Shown in pieces: positions 1-8,050 of a stretch of 38,925 nt of DNA. Origin of the DNA: Paludibacteraceae bacterium (GTDB taxonomy: Bacteria > Bacteroidota > Bacteroidia > Bacteroidales > Paludibacteraceae). Made by a program: the position numbers and the translations under genes. Under the pieces are notes generated by a model. It was not told where the DNA came from and ran no database searches. It worked only from the letters and a program-made list of their open reading frames with translations. Location of the stretch: assembly GCA_024401475.1 (NCBI GenBank), contig JAKSKZ010000033.1, positions 1 through 38,925 of the forward strand, written 5' to 3'. Every line of letters starts with the position of its first letter. Position 1 is the stretch's first letter.

Positions 1-2333
1 TCGATGGCCTTGCCGTTCAAAGTAACTGAAACAACACCCTTCTCTACCTTCTTAGGGTTCTTAACGGTGATGTTGACAGTCTTGCCACGGAAGCGACGGG
101 TAGCAGTGAAGCCCTTCCATCCTGGGATACATGGATCGATCAACAATCCATCATAGTCTGGACGGATACCCAAGATGTATTGAGCGGCTGTGAAGTATGC
201 CCAAGACGCTGTTCCACTCAACCATGGGCAACGGCTTTGACCTGCACGCATGTTGTAAGTAGAGCAAGTTGTTTGCGCATATACATAAGGCTCGATTTGA
301 CGAACCTCAGCACGCTCGTTGTAAGCTGCTGGCAAGTAGTTCTTGTAGTTCTTGAAGGCACGCTTACCGTGACCCAAGATACAGTCTGCCATGATTCCCC
401 AACCTTGTGTGTGTTGGAATACTGCAGCGTTCTCCTTCATACCCTTGATGAACAAAGGAGCCTTGATTACAGATGCCTCAGTCTTCTCGTATGGAGGATC
501 GCAGAGAACCAAACCGTATTTAATAGCCAAACGCTTCTCGATGCTGTTCATGACAGTCTCGGCACGCTCGCCAGTTGCCTGACCAGAGATGACTGACCAT
601 GAGTTAGGGTTCAACCAGATAGTACCCTCGTTGTTTGGATCGTTCTTTGTACCGAAGATGTAACCATCCTCCTTGATAGCACGAACATACCATTCGCCAT
701 CCCAAGCAGCCTTGTCGATGTCGGCAGTCAATTGAGTCAAATGACCCTCAGCCCACTTCACCTCGTCAGCCTTGTTCAAGCGAGTACAGATGTCGATATA
801 TACTGTCAAAGCGTAACGCAACTGCATTGCCACGAAGACAGTCTCACCCTTAGCACCCAATACCAAGCAGTCGTTCCAGTCTGCCTTCAAACCGCAAGGC
901 AAGTTGTTCTTACCGCGACGGTCCAAGTTGAATTGGATGGCACGCTTCAAGTGGTCGAGTACAGTACCCTCGCCCTTGTCTGAGTAAGGCAATACCTTGT
1001 TGTAGTAATCCATGTTACCCAACTCCTTTACATAAGTTGGAACGGTGTTGAACAACCACATACAGTCGTCAGAACGGAAGTCGCCCTCCGGTGTAGGAGC
1101 CTCATGTCCTGGATTGTGTGCGAATGGCTTAACCACTGGCATTGCACCACCGTTAGAGTTTTGTCCGGTCAACATCAACTCAAGACGCTCAACCACCTCT
1201 TCAGGAATGTTGTGGATCACACCCAACATATCTTGGATAGTATCACGGTAACCCATACCATCACGCTCACCACGGTAGATCAAAGAAGCCGCACGGCTCC
1301 ATGCGTAAGTGATCAAGTTGTTGAATGGGTTCCACATATTGATCATGCTGTTGAATGCCGCATCTGGAGTGTTAGCAGAAAGACCTTCGATACGTCCGTG
1401 CCAGTAGTTAACTACCTTGTCGAACTCAGCCTTTACCTTTGCAGGAGTAGCCACCATCTTAGCAGCCTTCTTACCCTCTACCCAAGCCTTACCAATACCT
1501 AATACAACCGTGAATTCCTTTGTCTCGCCAGCAGCCAACTCCAAGTCAACTTGAAGTGTACCACAACCGTTGTCTCCCTCAGTCACTGTGTTTCCACATT
1601 GACCGTTAACAACTGACAATGGATTTGCATAAGTATGGTATGAACCGATAAACTTATCACGGTCGCTATCGTAACCAGTCACCTTCTGACCAACGACACC
1701 GATGAAAGAGTGACGAGCTTGGTCCTTATTTTGGAAGTTCTCTGGTTCCTCTGGCATGTAAAGGTTATTACCGTGATCGATAAAACCGTTCTTGTAAGAG
1801 GTCTTAACGATATACTGAGTATATTGCAAGTTGTTGCTATCATCGTTCATGTTCCAGTTAGAAGCGAACTCTGCATAAGTGAACGCACGAAGTTTACGAG
1901 ACTTGTTTCCTTGGTTAGTCACCTTCACATGCCAAACCTCGAACTCCTGCCCCTTAGGAACGAAGTAAAGAGTTTCCGTCTTGATGTCGCTATACTCAGA
2001 AGAGATCTTTGTATAAGCAGAACCGTGGCGACACTCGCTCTTGTATTGGTCGAGCGGCTTGCCTACTGGTTGCCAAGAACCAGACCAGAAGTCCTTGCTC
2101 TCGCAGTCGTGCAAATAAATGTAACGACCTGGTTGATCCAACGGAACGGTGTTGAACTTGATTCTTAGGAAACATCCTTGTACCGATGAGCGGAAGAATG
2201 AATAACCGCCTGCATTATTAGTGATGATAGCTCCATAACGAGTATCACCCAAATAGTTACTCCATGACTTCGGAGTAGCCGGGTTGGTTACGACGTACTC
2301 TTTGTGTTCGTCGTCGAAATATCCGTATTGCAT
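1..2333 (-). CDS. GH94 glycoside phosphorylase, probably cellobiose phosphorylase (partial, C-terminus missing)
   Basis: This reading frame starts at the ATG complementary to 2331-2333 and runs off the left window edge after 777 codons. The N-terminus (MQYGYFDDEHKEYVV, then NYLGDTRYGAIITNNAGGYSF) and the later block LKADWNDCL are typical of family GH94, whose members are about 800 residues, so little is missing. The first Asp of DWND is residue 485 and fits the general-acid Asp of cellobiose phosphorylases. The family splits a beta-linked disaccharide with phosphate to give a sugar 1-phosphate plus a free sugar. There is no signal peptide, so it should act in the cytoplasm. The divergent neighbour is a secreted cellulase, which favours cellobiose as substrate, but laminaribiose, cellodextrin or chitobiose phosphorylases share this fold. 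The family call is firm; the substrate is inferred from context. Confidence 0.9.
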   Translation of the reverse strand, partial: MQYGYFDDEHKEYVVTNPATPKSWSNYLGDTRYGAIITNNAGGYSFFRSSVQGCFLRIKFNTVPLDQPGRYIYLHDCESKDFWSGSWQPVGKPLDQYKSECRHGSAYTKISSEYSDIKTETLYFVPKGQEFEVWHVKVTNQGNKSRKLRAFTYAEFASNWNMNDDSNNLQYTQYIVKTSYKNGFIDHGNNLYMPEEPENFQNKDQARHSFIGVVGQKVTGYDSDRDKFIGSYHTYANPLSVVNGQCGNTVTEGDNGCGTLQVDLELAAGETKEFTVVLGIGKAWVEGKKAAKMVATPAKVKAEFDKVVNYWHGRIEGLSANTPDAAFNSMINMWNPFNNLITYAWSRAASLIYRGERDGMGYRDTIQDMLGVIHNIPEEVVERLELMLTGQNSNGGAMPVVKPFAHNPGHEAPTPEGDFRSDDCMWLFNTVPTYVKELGNMDYYNKVLPYSDKGEGTVLDHLKRAIQFNLDRRGKNNLPCGLKADWNDCLVLGAKGETVFVAMQLRYALTVYIDICTRLNKADEVKWAEGHLTQLTADIDKAAWDGEWYVRAIKEDGYIFGTKNDPNNEGTIWLNPNSWSVISGQATGERAETVMNSIEKRLAIKYGLVLCDPPYEKTEASVIKAPLFIKGMKENAAVFQHTQGWGIMADCILGHGKRAFKNYKNYLPAAYNERAEVRQIEPYVYAQTTCSTYNMRAGQSRCPWLSGTASWAYFTAAQYILGIRPDYDGLLIDPCIPGWKGFTATRRFRGKTVNITVKNPKKVEKGVVSVTLNGKAI

Positions 2334-2372
2334 ATTAAAATAAATTATTAAATCCTTTAGTTAGATATTTTT

Positions 2373-2402
2373 CAAATATAGGGAGTTTTTTTCATGAAAC
2401 AA
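2373..2402 (-). promoter_or_regulatory. Bacteroidota-type promoter of the GH94 gene
   Basis: On the minus strand TTG (2402-2400) is followed by exactly 19 bases and then TATATTTG (2380-2373), a perfect match to the Bacteroidota TTG-N19-TAnnTTTG pattern. It lies 40 bases upstream of the GH94 start codon and points towards it. Confidence 0.7.
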
Positions 2403-2437
2403 TAGGGTTTCGAAGGCATTTTTAGAAAAATGAAGGT

Positions 2438-2682
2438 AATTATATAGCGTTTGACCCAAATTGAAATTACGAGCTATATGCTACAGCTCCCAGAAAGCTG
2501 ATTGCTGATTTCTTAAACATTAATTACCATTAATTTATCATTAATTTAATGATTGATAGAATGTTTTATGATGCTTGGTTAAAACCTTGATTTGAAATTA
2601 ATGAATAAATTAATGGGCGATTAATGACAATTAATGTTTAAAACTGACAATTATATTGGGGGGCAAATTGTATGTAATTCCC
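2438..2682 (+). repeat. Dispersed non-coding repeat, copy A (~245 bp)
   Basis: This stretch aligns along its length with 18371-18624 in the same orientation. Near-identical blocks lie at the left end (AATTATATAGCGTTTGACCC) and at 2592-2644. Inside are three CATTAAT heptamers (2518, 2528, 2539; spacers 3 and 4) and, 51 bases on, four ATTAATG heptamers (2597, 2609, 2620, 2630; spacers 5, 4, 3), so the element is largely an inverted repeat. It ends in an imperfect G-run/C-run hairpin at 2658-2682. I see no convincing reading frame in it. With the flanks 2334-2437 (GH94 promoter and leader) and 2683-2874 (AT-rich, no clear signal) it makes up the 541-bp gap between the divergent GH94 and GH5 genes. 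Confidence 0.85.
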
Positions 2683-2874
2683 AAAATGAAACCAGGAAAG
2701 GCACATCAAGAGAGAAATAAGTTTACAAAAAAGGTTCATTCTTGCCTTAATTTCATCGCAATCATTATTATTTTCAAGCAAACCATAATTTTTATCTGCA
2801 AATCCATGGGTTTGGTGCAATATTTGCTATATCAAATTTAGATAAAACACTTATACGACTTTTTTTAAATACAC

Positions 2875-4734
2875 ATGAAAAAACTTTTTACATTAGCAGC
2901 CCTATCGCTGATGGCATTCGCACAATCTAACGCGGATGTCCAACAATGGGGTAAACTCAAATTGGTAGGAAACCAATTGTGTTCAGAATCAGGACAAACC
3001 ATCCAACTTAGAGGTTGGAGTACCCACGGATCATGGTTTAGACATTGTTACAACAGCCAAGACGACTTCAAGAAGATGAAAGACAACGGAGCCAACATGG
3101 CACGTTTGGCCATGTACATCACAGAAGGCGACGGCGTCCAAATGGATTGGATGAAGAGATGCATCGACTATACTGCCAACCTTAACATGTACTGCATCGT
3201 TGACTGGCACGTATTGAAGCCAGGAAACCCTAACAGCAGCAGTTATAGTGGCTACGCAGACTTCTTCCGAGAAATTACTCAATACGTTAAAGGCAAAGGT
3301 TACAAGCATGTGATCTATGAAATCTGCAACGAGCCTAACGAGGATACAGACGGCGACCCACACCGCCCTGAAGTATGGGGTTGGATTAAGAAATATGCCA
3401 ACAAGGTGCTCCCTATCATCGCCGACAACGATCCTGGGGCTGTAGTTTTGGTGGGTACCCCACAATGGGACCAAGCGGTTTCTCTTCCTATCGAGGATCC
3501 TCTACAAGGCGACTATATGTCTAAGTTGAACATAATGTACAGCTTCCACTACTATGCTGGCGACCAAGAGAGATATTTGGGACTTTTGAGTTCAGCATCT
3601 GCATTCATTCCTCTATTCGTTTCCGAGTGGGGTCTTTCAAGCCACACAGGTGACTCCGGCGTTGCAAAAGAGAGCGGAGACAAACTAATGAAAGTCTGTG
3701 GAGGTAAAAACCTTGGTGGCCAAATCATCAGTTGGGCTAACTGGAGCTGGTCTGACAAGGGCGAATCATCTGGTTCATTTACAGGTGGCGGTTACCAAAA
3801 CATGTCTTTCTCTGATGCAGGAAATTGGATGAAGACCGAGTTGGCCAAAGGCGACCACTTCGAATTCTCTTCTTCCACAGCTTACGACGGTGCTCAAGTT
3901 TTCGACGGAGAGAACGACTTCTATTTGGCTTTGGAGAAATACGACAAAGGTGGCAACTACGACGGTTACTACGACTTCGACGAGGATTGGGCTTGCAGCA
4001 GTGGTCTTTGTAATGCAGGAGACTGGGGCAAGGACGGCAACCGCAACGGCGAGTTTGTCGATATAGGCTATTGCGACAAGGAACACAAAGAGACTTCATA
4101 CAAGAACCTCGGCTACATTGGTATGGGCGAATGGGTGAAATATACAGTCGATATCAAGCATGCTGGCGACTACGAATTCGAACTTTATACTTGTAACCAC
4201 ATCGACACCAACGTTGTGGCAATCACTGTTGACGGCAAGAATGCAATCGTTGACCAAAACGGCAGTGAAACATACAGAGCATTCAAATTGCAACCTTGCA
4301 ACGGCGGTGGCACTTCGAATAACGATTACAACGTTTGGGGCTGGACAGAGCCTAAGCCATTGTATGCTCCAGAGGGCACAAAATACAAGATTCGCTTCAA
4401 GGAAGCCGGCGAGCACAAACTTGGATTGGTATTCTTCACATCTTGCTCAGGTTTGGGTTCTCTCAAATTGAAAGGCATAGACAGAACAGATGTTGTTGAG
4501 GCAAAAGTAGCCGACAGCAAACCTGCCATCTGGCCTAACCCTTCAAACGATGGTTCTTTCAATGTAACTGTCAACGAGCCTTCAAATGTTAAGGTTTACA
4601 GCATCCAAGGTCTTGTTTACTCTCAAGACATCAAGGGCGACGCTAAGATCGACTTGAACTTGGCTTCAGGAGTTTACTTCGTGACAATTTCTAACGCATC
4701 TGACGTTGTAACAACAAAATTGCTCGTTAAGTAA
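2875..4734 (+). CDS. Secreted GH5 endoglucanase with CBM6-like module and type IX secretion C-terminal domain
   Basis: The 619-residue protein begins with a signal peptide (about residues 1-20). The GH5 catalytic domain covers about 25-300: Asn152-Glu153-Pro154 in the block YEICNEP carries the acid/base Glu, and Glu251 in the block FVSEWG is the expected nucleophile. Residues about 305-540 resemble a CBM6-type beta-sandwich (NLGYIGMGEWVKYTV, then an AGDYEFELY strand), likely to bind glucan chains. The last ~75 residues (IWPNPSNDGSF to TTKLLVK) match the type IX secretion C-terminal sorting domain, so the enzyme should be exported and attached to the surface. GH5 members of this type usually cut beta-1,4-glucan; mannanase or other beta-glucanase activity cannot be excluded. 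The divergent GH94 phosphorylase fits cellulose or beta-glucan use. Confidence 0.9.
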   Translation: MKKLFTLAALSLMAFAQSNADVQQWGKLKLVGNQLCSESGQTIQLRGWSTHGSWFRHCYNSQDDFKKMKDNGANMARLAMYITEGDGVQMDWMKRCIDYTANLNMYCIVDWHVLKPGNPNSSSYSGYADFFREITQYVKGKGYKHVIYEICNEPNEDTDGDPHRPEVWGWIKKYANKVLPIIADNDPGAVVLVGTPQWDQAVSLPIEDPLQGDYMSKLNIMYSFHYYAGDQERYLGLLSSASAFIPLFVSEWGLSSHTGDSGVAKESGDKLMKVCGGKNLGGQIISWANWSWSDKGESSGSFTGGGYQNMSFSDAGNWMKTELAKGDHFEFSSSTAYDGAQVFDGENDFYLALEKYDKGGNYDGYYDFDEDWACSSGLCNAGDWGKDGNRNGEFVDIGYCDKEHKETSYKNLGYIGMGEWVKYTVDIKHAGDYEFELYTCNHIDTNVVAITVDGKNAIVDQNGSETYRAFKLQPCNGGGTSNNDYNVWGWTEPKPLYAPEGTKYKIRFKEAGEHKLGLVFFTSCSGLGSLKLKGIDRTDVVEAKVADSKPAIWPNPSNDGSFNVTVNEPSNVKVYSIQGLVYSQDIKGDAKIDLNLASGVYFVTISNASDVVTTKLLVK

Positions 4735-4752
4735 TTCTGACACAATTATTTC

Positions 4753-4789
4753 AATAGGCAAAATCGGGGCACCTTCGATTTTGCCTATT
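4753..4789 (+). terminator. Perfect 14-bp hairpin downstream of the GH5 gene
   Basis: AATAGGCAAAATCG (4753-4766) pairs perfectly with CGATTTTGCCTATT (4776-4789) across a 9-base loop. No T-run follows, so it may be a transcript-end or RNA-stability hairpin, or a processing site between the GH5 gene and the next gene, rather than a classical intrinsic terminator. Confidence 0.55.
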
Positions 4790-4828
4790 CCCATTTATAG
4801 TATCATAAAACACTTTTATATATAAAAT

Positions 4829-6250
4829 ATGAAACGTAAATTTTCAATTTTCGCTTCGTTGCTTTTGTCTGCCTCTTTTTCATTCGCAGAAGGCCTCATT
4901 AACGAGGATGCTTTTTGGGTGATCAAAGATGGTAAGATTGCAAGTGGCATCGACGAAGTCCCTTACTCAGACCTCGGAACGAAAGTTCCTAACGTACTCA
5001 AAGACACCGTTGTCAACGGAGAAGACGTAGTTGTTTACAAACAGCTCAGCGAGAATTTCCTCGACGTGAGATTGGCGTTTGAAAAGACTGTCGACCTAAG
5101 CAAAAACTATACTTTGCTATTGGAATACCAAGTTCCTAGCAGCCACCACGATACGCTTCTCTACGACGCAAGCAATTGGAGACATAAGCCATTGTTTATC
5201 TTAGGTCTTTCTCAGACAGTTGACAACCTCGAAGGCAAGAACGCCCCCCACAGCGACGCCATCGTCTTTGTTGACGGAAAATGGGGGCCAACAGAGCAAT
5301 GGGTGACCACACAAAAGTACATCTACTCTCTTCCTACCGTTACGGAACTTAACGGTATGATTGTCTCATACGCTCGCGAGTACAACAAAGGTGACATGAC
5401 AGAATTCCCTTACATCAAGAATTTGGCATTCATCACAAGCGACTCGCCTAAGCCATTCTATGCAGAGCATTTCAACGGTTTCAACTTGGGCGAGTTCTAC
5501 AATGAGAAGAACAACCTCAAAAAGACAACCGACGCAGACTTCTGCGGTGGTATCAAGCCAGTCATCACGGATGCAGACAAAGAGTTTTACGAGGACGAGG
5601 GTCGTCCTGCCCTTCTTGCATTCAGAGACTTTATTCCTGACAGCCTTGGCGGACAAGATGGTTCAGGCTATTACGACTGCGAGGTTCTTCACGGATTACA
5701 AGTTGATACTCACCGTGACTCTATCGTAATCCCAGGCATCCAAATTCCAGAAGGTTGTACAAAAATCTTCTCTAAGATGCTCATCAAGAAGCACAAGAAC
5801 GAGAGAAAACTTTGGGTCGATGCAGACTACTCTGAAGTTGCCAACTTGGACATGCCTATCCATGCAAAATTCAGCACAGGAGAAACTGTTGACGTGGCAA
5901 ATGACACCATCAAGCTGATGTGGACTAAATTCGAAGGAACATTGGATGTTCCAAGCGGAGCCACCTCCCTTGATTTGATCTTCCCTGCCATGCCAGTAGG
6001 CTACTTGGTGAACGAGATCATGCTCTCCGCAGCATACTTCACTGACGTGAACGATTTCATGGCTGAGAATAATGCATTCGATGTTGAGGCTTATGTCAAC
6101 AACGATGGTTCCGTTTCTGTCGTAAACGGTCAACTTCAAGCCATCTACAATTTGAACGGTCAACTTGCTTCAGAAAACGACAAAGTGATCGTCATCTTGG
6201 CTAAGAACGCAGAAGGAAAGGTTTCGTCTAAGATTTTGGTTAGAAAGTAA
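4829..6250 (+). CDS. Secreted protein of unknown function, probably exported by type IX secretion
   Basis: The 473-residue product opens with a signal peptide (MKRKFSIFASLLLSASFSFA). The rest reads as a beta-rich extracellular protein with no catalytic motif I recognise. The C-terminus (about 425-473), with QLQAIYNLNGQLASENDKVI and the end KILVRK, has the layout of a type IX sorting domain, like the upstream GH5. The gene lies 94 bp after the cellulase, separated by a 14-bp hairpin, and ends at its own strong terminator, so it may be co-expressed with the cellulase. A role in binding or presenting glucan at the surface is plausible only from context. Confidence 0.75.
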   Translation: MKRKFSIFASLLLSASFSFAEGLINEDAFWVIKDGKIASGIDEVPYSDLGTKVPNVLKDTVVNGEDVVVYKQLSENFLDVRLAFEKTVDLSKNYTLLLEYQVPSSHHDTLLYDASNWRHKPLFILGLSQTVDNLEGKNAPHSDAIVFVDGKWGPTEQWVTTQKYIYSLPTVTELNGMIVSYAREYNKGDMTEFPYIKNLAFITSDSPKPFYAEHFNGFNLGEFYNEKNNLKKTTDADFCGGIKPVITDADKEFYEDEGRPALLAFRDFIPDSLGGQDGSGYYDCEVLHGLQVDTHRDSIVIPGIQIPEGCTKIFSKMLIKKHKNERKLWVDADYSEVANLDMPIHAKFSTGETVDVANDTIKLMWTKFEGTLDVPSGATSLDLIFPAMPVGYLVNEIMLSAAYFTDVNDFMAENNAFDVEAYVNNDGSVSVVNGQLQAIYNLNGQLASENDKVIVILAKNAEGKVSSKILVRK

Positions 6251-6274
6251 TTCCTCACTTAACGTTTAGAGAAC

Positions 6275-6308
6275 AGGCTGGTTCTTCGGAATCAGCCTTT
6301 CTTTTTTC
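6275..6308 (+). terminator. Rho-independent terminator after the secreted-protein gene
   Basis: The stem AGGCTGGTTC / GAATCAGCCT closes on a TTCG tetraloop and runs into a T-rich tail (TTTCTTTTTT). It separates the cellulase region from the tubulin-like operon. Confidence 0.85.
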
Positions 6309-6329
6309 AAAAGATTCTGCCCTCTTCAT

Positions 6330-6359
6330 TTGTCTTTTCGTAAAATTTCGTTAAAATTG
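6330..6359 (+). promoter_or_regulatory. Probable promoter of the vWA/tubulin-like operon
   Basis: TTG (6330-6332) is followed by 19 bases and TAAAATTG (6352-6359), one mismatch from TAnnTTTG. It sits between the preceding terminator and the first gene of the operon, about 27 bases before the first start codon. Confidence 0.5.
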
Positions 6360-6386
6360 TAAGATGAATATTTTTCACATCAGCAA

Positions 6387-7997
6387 ATGACTTTTATGAA
6401 AAGATTTTTATTGATTATATATCTATTTTTTTACACGATTGGAAACGTCATATCCCAATCTTCGTTGGCATACATAGAAAACACATTTCCTGAACTCACG
6501 AATATTTTTCGTGATGACATAGGCAAATGTCATGCCCATTATGTTTTTTCTATCGACGTTTCTGGATCCATGGATCAATTTGAAGACGTTGTGGTTCCCT
6601 GTCTTCAACGATTTATCATGGCTTTGCCCGACAACGATAAGGTAACTATCATTCCGTTCGGAACAGAGACAAAGATTCCTTTAGGATTTACTGGAATTAT
6701 TGATAACAACATGAAGACGAACCTCTGTAATAACATGAGGACGCTTTATCGCAATTCAAACTACGATCAAGACTTCAGAAATCACACGAATATTTTCAAG
6801 GCTACCAATGCCATTTCGCAAGCCTACATCACGAACGATGAATATAAGGTAAATATCGGCATCACCATCACCGATTTCCAAAACAACATTCCAACCGAAG
6901 GCAGCACCAATTTCCGTGAACTTACTTCAAGCGAGTTGTCACAAATGCAAACCAACTACATAGCTGCCACTCGAGGCTGCTACGTTAGAAACATAGCCTT
7001 AGAATTGACCGAAGGTACAAAAGATAACAGCACACTTCCCGGCTATTGTCTTCCTCAATTAAGAGACCAAGTCTATAACAAGGCTGAAAACGGGTTGGAA
7101 ATTGTTTCCGCAAAAAACTCAAAAGATGCAATCGAGCAATGGTTTGAACAACTACGCCGAGAAATCCTCGTGGTGAAACTCAAAGCCATCGTCACAGCAG
7201 AAAACAGAGCGGGTGAAGTCTCTATGAATACAGTGACCGACATTGACGGAAAAACAACTGCCGACATCAGTTGGAATCCAGGACGACTCTACCCCGTGAT
7301 GAGAATAGACTCCACCAGCCTCTCCGCAGAGGGATTCTATTTCGTCAATGACACTGCCAACTACGGAAACTCACGAGACAAGAAACAATTTTTGGAATTA
7401 GGCCAAATCAAAAACAACCGATGGGGATTCTTCCACATCAAGGACAGCATCAACTTAGGCGTCTCATTGCCAACCAACTGCGACAATGAACTCAGTAAAT
7501 TAGGTATAGACAAACCTCTGACCGGTGCTAAACATCCTATTGACCAATGGGTCTTCTCATTCTTCTTGCCATTATGGGCAACAATGACAATACTAGCCCT
7601 GATCCTTCTCTACATCATTCTTGTCATCAGAGCATGGAGAATCAATGCAAGCACCAAACTAAACGCTATCGCCATCCTCTCCGAACCTAATGGCGACGAA
7701 TTGTTCAAAAAGAAAATAGATAATGCAGAAAACACCTCCATAGGCAAAGGAGGAAATATCAAAGTTACTGACGCAGAATGGCTTATCTCTATTGAAAAGA
7801 AAAAACCATCTCCATTCTTGCTCTTTAAAACGCCTTACTTCACTTGGTCGTGTACGAAAGGCTACGTCTATAACGGAACCAGAGCCACAAGCGGCACACT
7901 TGATTATAAAAGCAACACGACCTTCAAAGTCTCTTGTAAAACTAAGAAAAGTGATGACGAGGTTACTCATATAGTCACATTCAAATTGCGTTCTTAA
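6387..7997 (+). CDS. Membrane-anchored von Willebrand factor A (vWA) domain protein
   Basis: The 536-residue protein has an N-terminal signal or anchor segment (about 1-26) followed by a vWA domain. The metal-binding MIDAS motif DVSGS lies at residues 57-61 in the context HYVFSIDVSGSMDQ. A strong membrane helix lies at about 388-415 (FFLPLWATMTILALILLYII), leaving about 120 residues after it. The predicted layout puts the vWA domain in the periplasm and the tail in the cytoplasm, although the opposite topology is not excluded. vWA domains usually mediate metal-dependent protein contacts. It is the first gene of the five-gene operon and lies 53 bp before the tubulin-like gene. An alternative start is the ATG at 6396, which gives a more typical MKRF signal-peptide beginning. 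Confidence 0.8.
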   Translation: MTFMKRFLLIIYLFFYTIGNVISQSSLAYIENTFPELTNIFRDDIGKCHAHYVFSIDVSGSMDQFEDVVVPCLQRFIMALPDNDKVTIIPFGTETKIPLGFTGIIDNNMKTNLCNNMRTLYRNSNYDQDFRNHTNIFKATNAISQAYITNDEYKVNIGITITDFQNNIPTEGSTNFRELTSSELSQMQTNYIAATRGCYVRNIALELTEGTKDNSTLPGYCLPQLRDQVYNKAENGLEIVSAKNSKDAIEQWFEQLRREILVVKLKAIVTAENRAGEVSMNTVTDIDGKTTADISWNPGRLYPVMRIDSTSLSAEGFYFVNDTANYGNSRDKKQFLELGQIKNNRWGFFHIKDSINLGVSLPTNCDNELSKLGIDKPLTGAKHPIDQWVFSFFLPLWATMTILALILLYIILVIRAWRINASTKLNAIAILSEPNGDELFKKKIDNAENTSIGKGGNIKVTDAEWLISIEKKKPSPFLLFKTPYFTWSCTKGYVYNGTRATSGTLDYKSNTTFKVSCKTKKSDDEVTHIVTFKLRS

Positions 7998-8050
7998 TTT
8001 CAATTAACGAACACCCTTTAAATTCGAACAACAAAAAAAACATCATAATT

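Noticed and set aside
2656..2841. 61-codon frame between GH94 and GH5
   Set aside because: It starts inside the terminal hairpin of the dispersed repeat, has no plausible promoter or start context and no family resemblance. The second repeat copy does not keep the frame.
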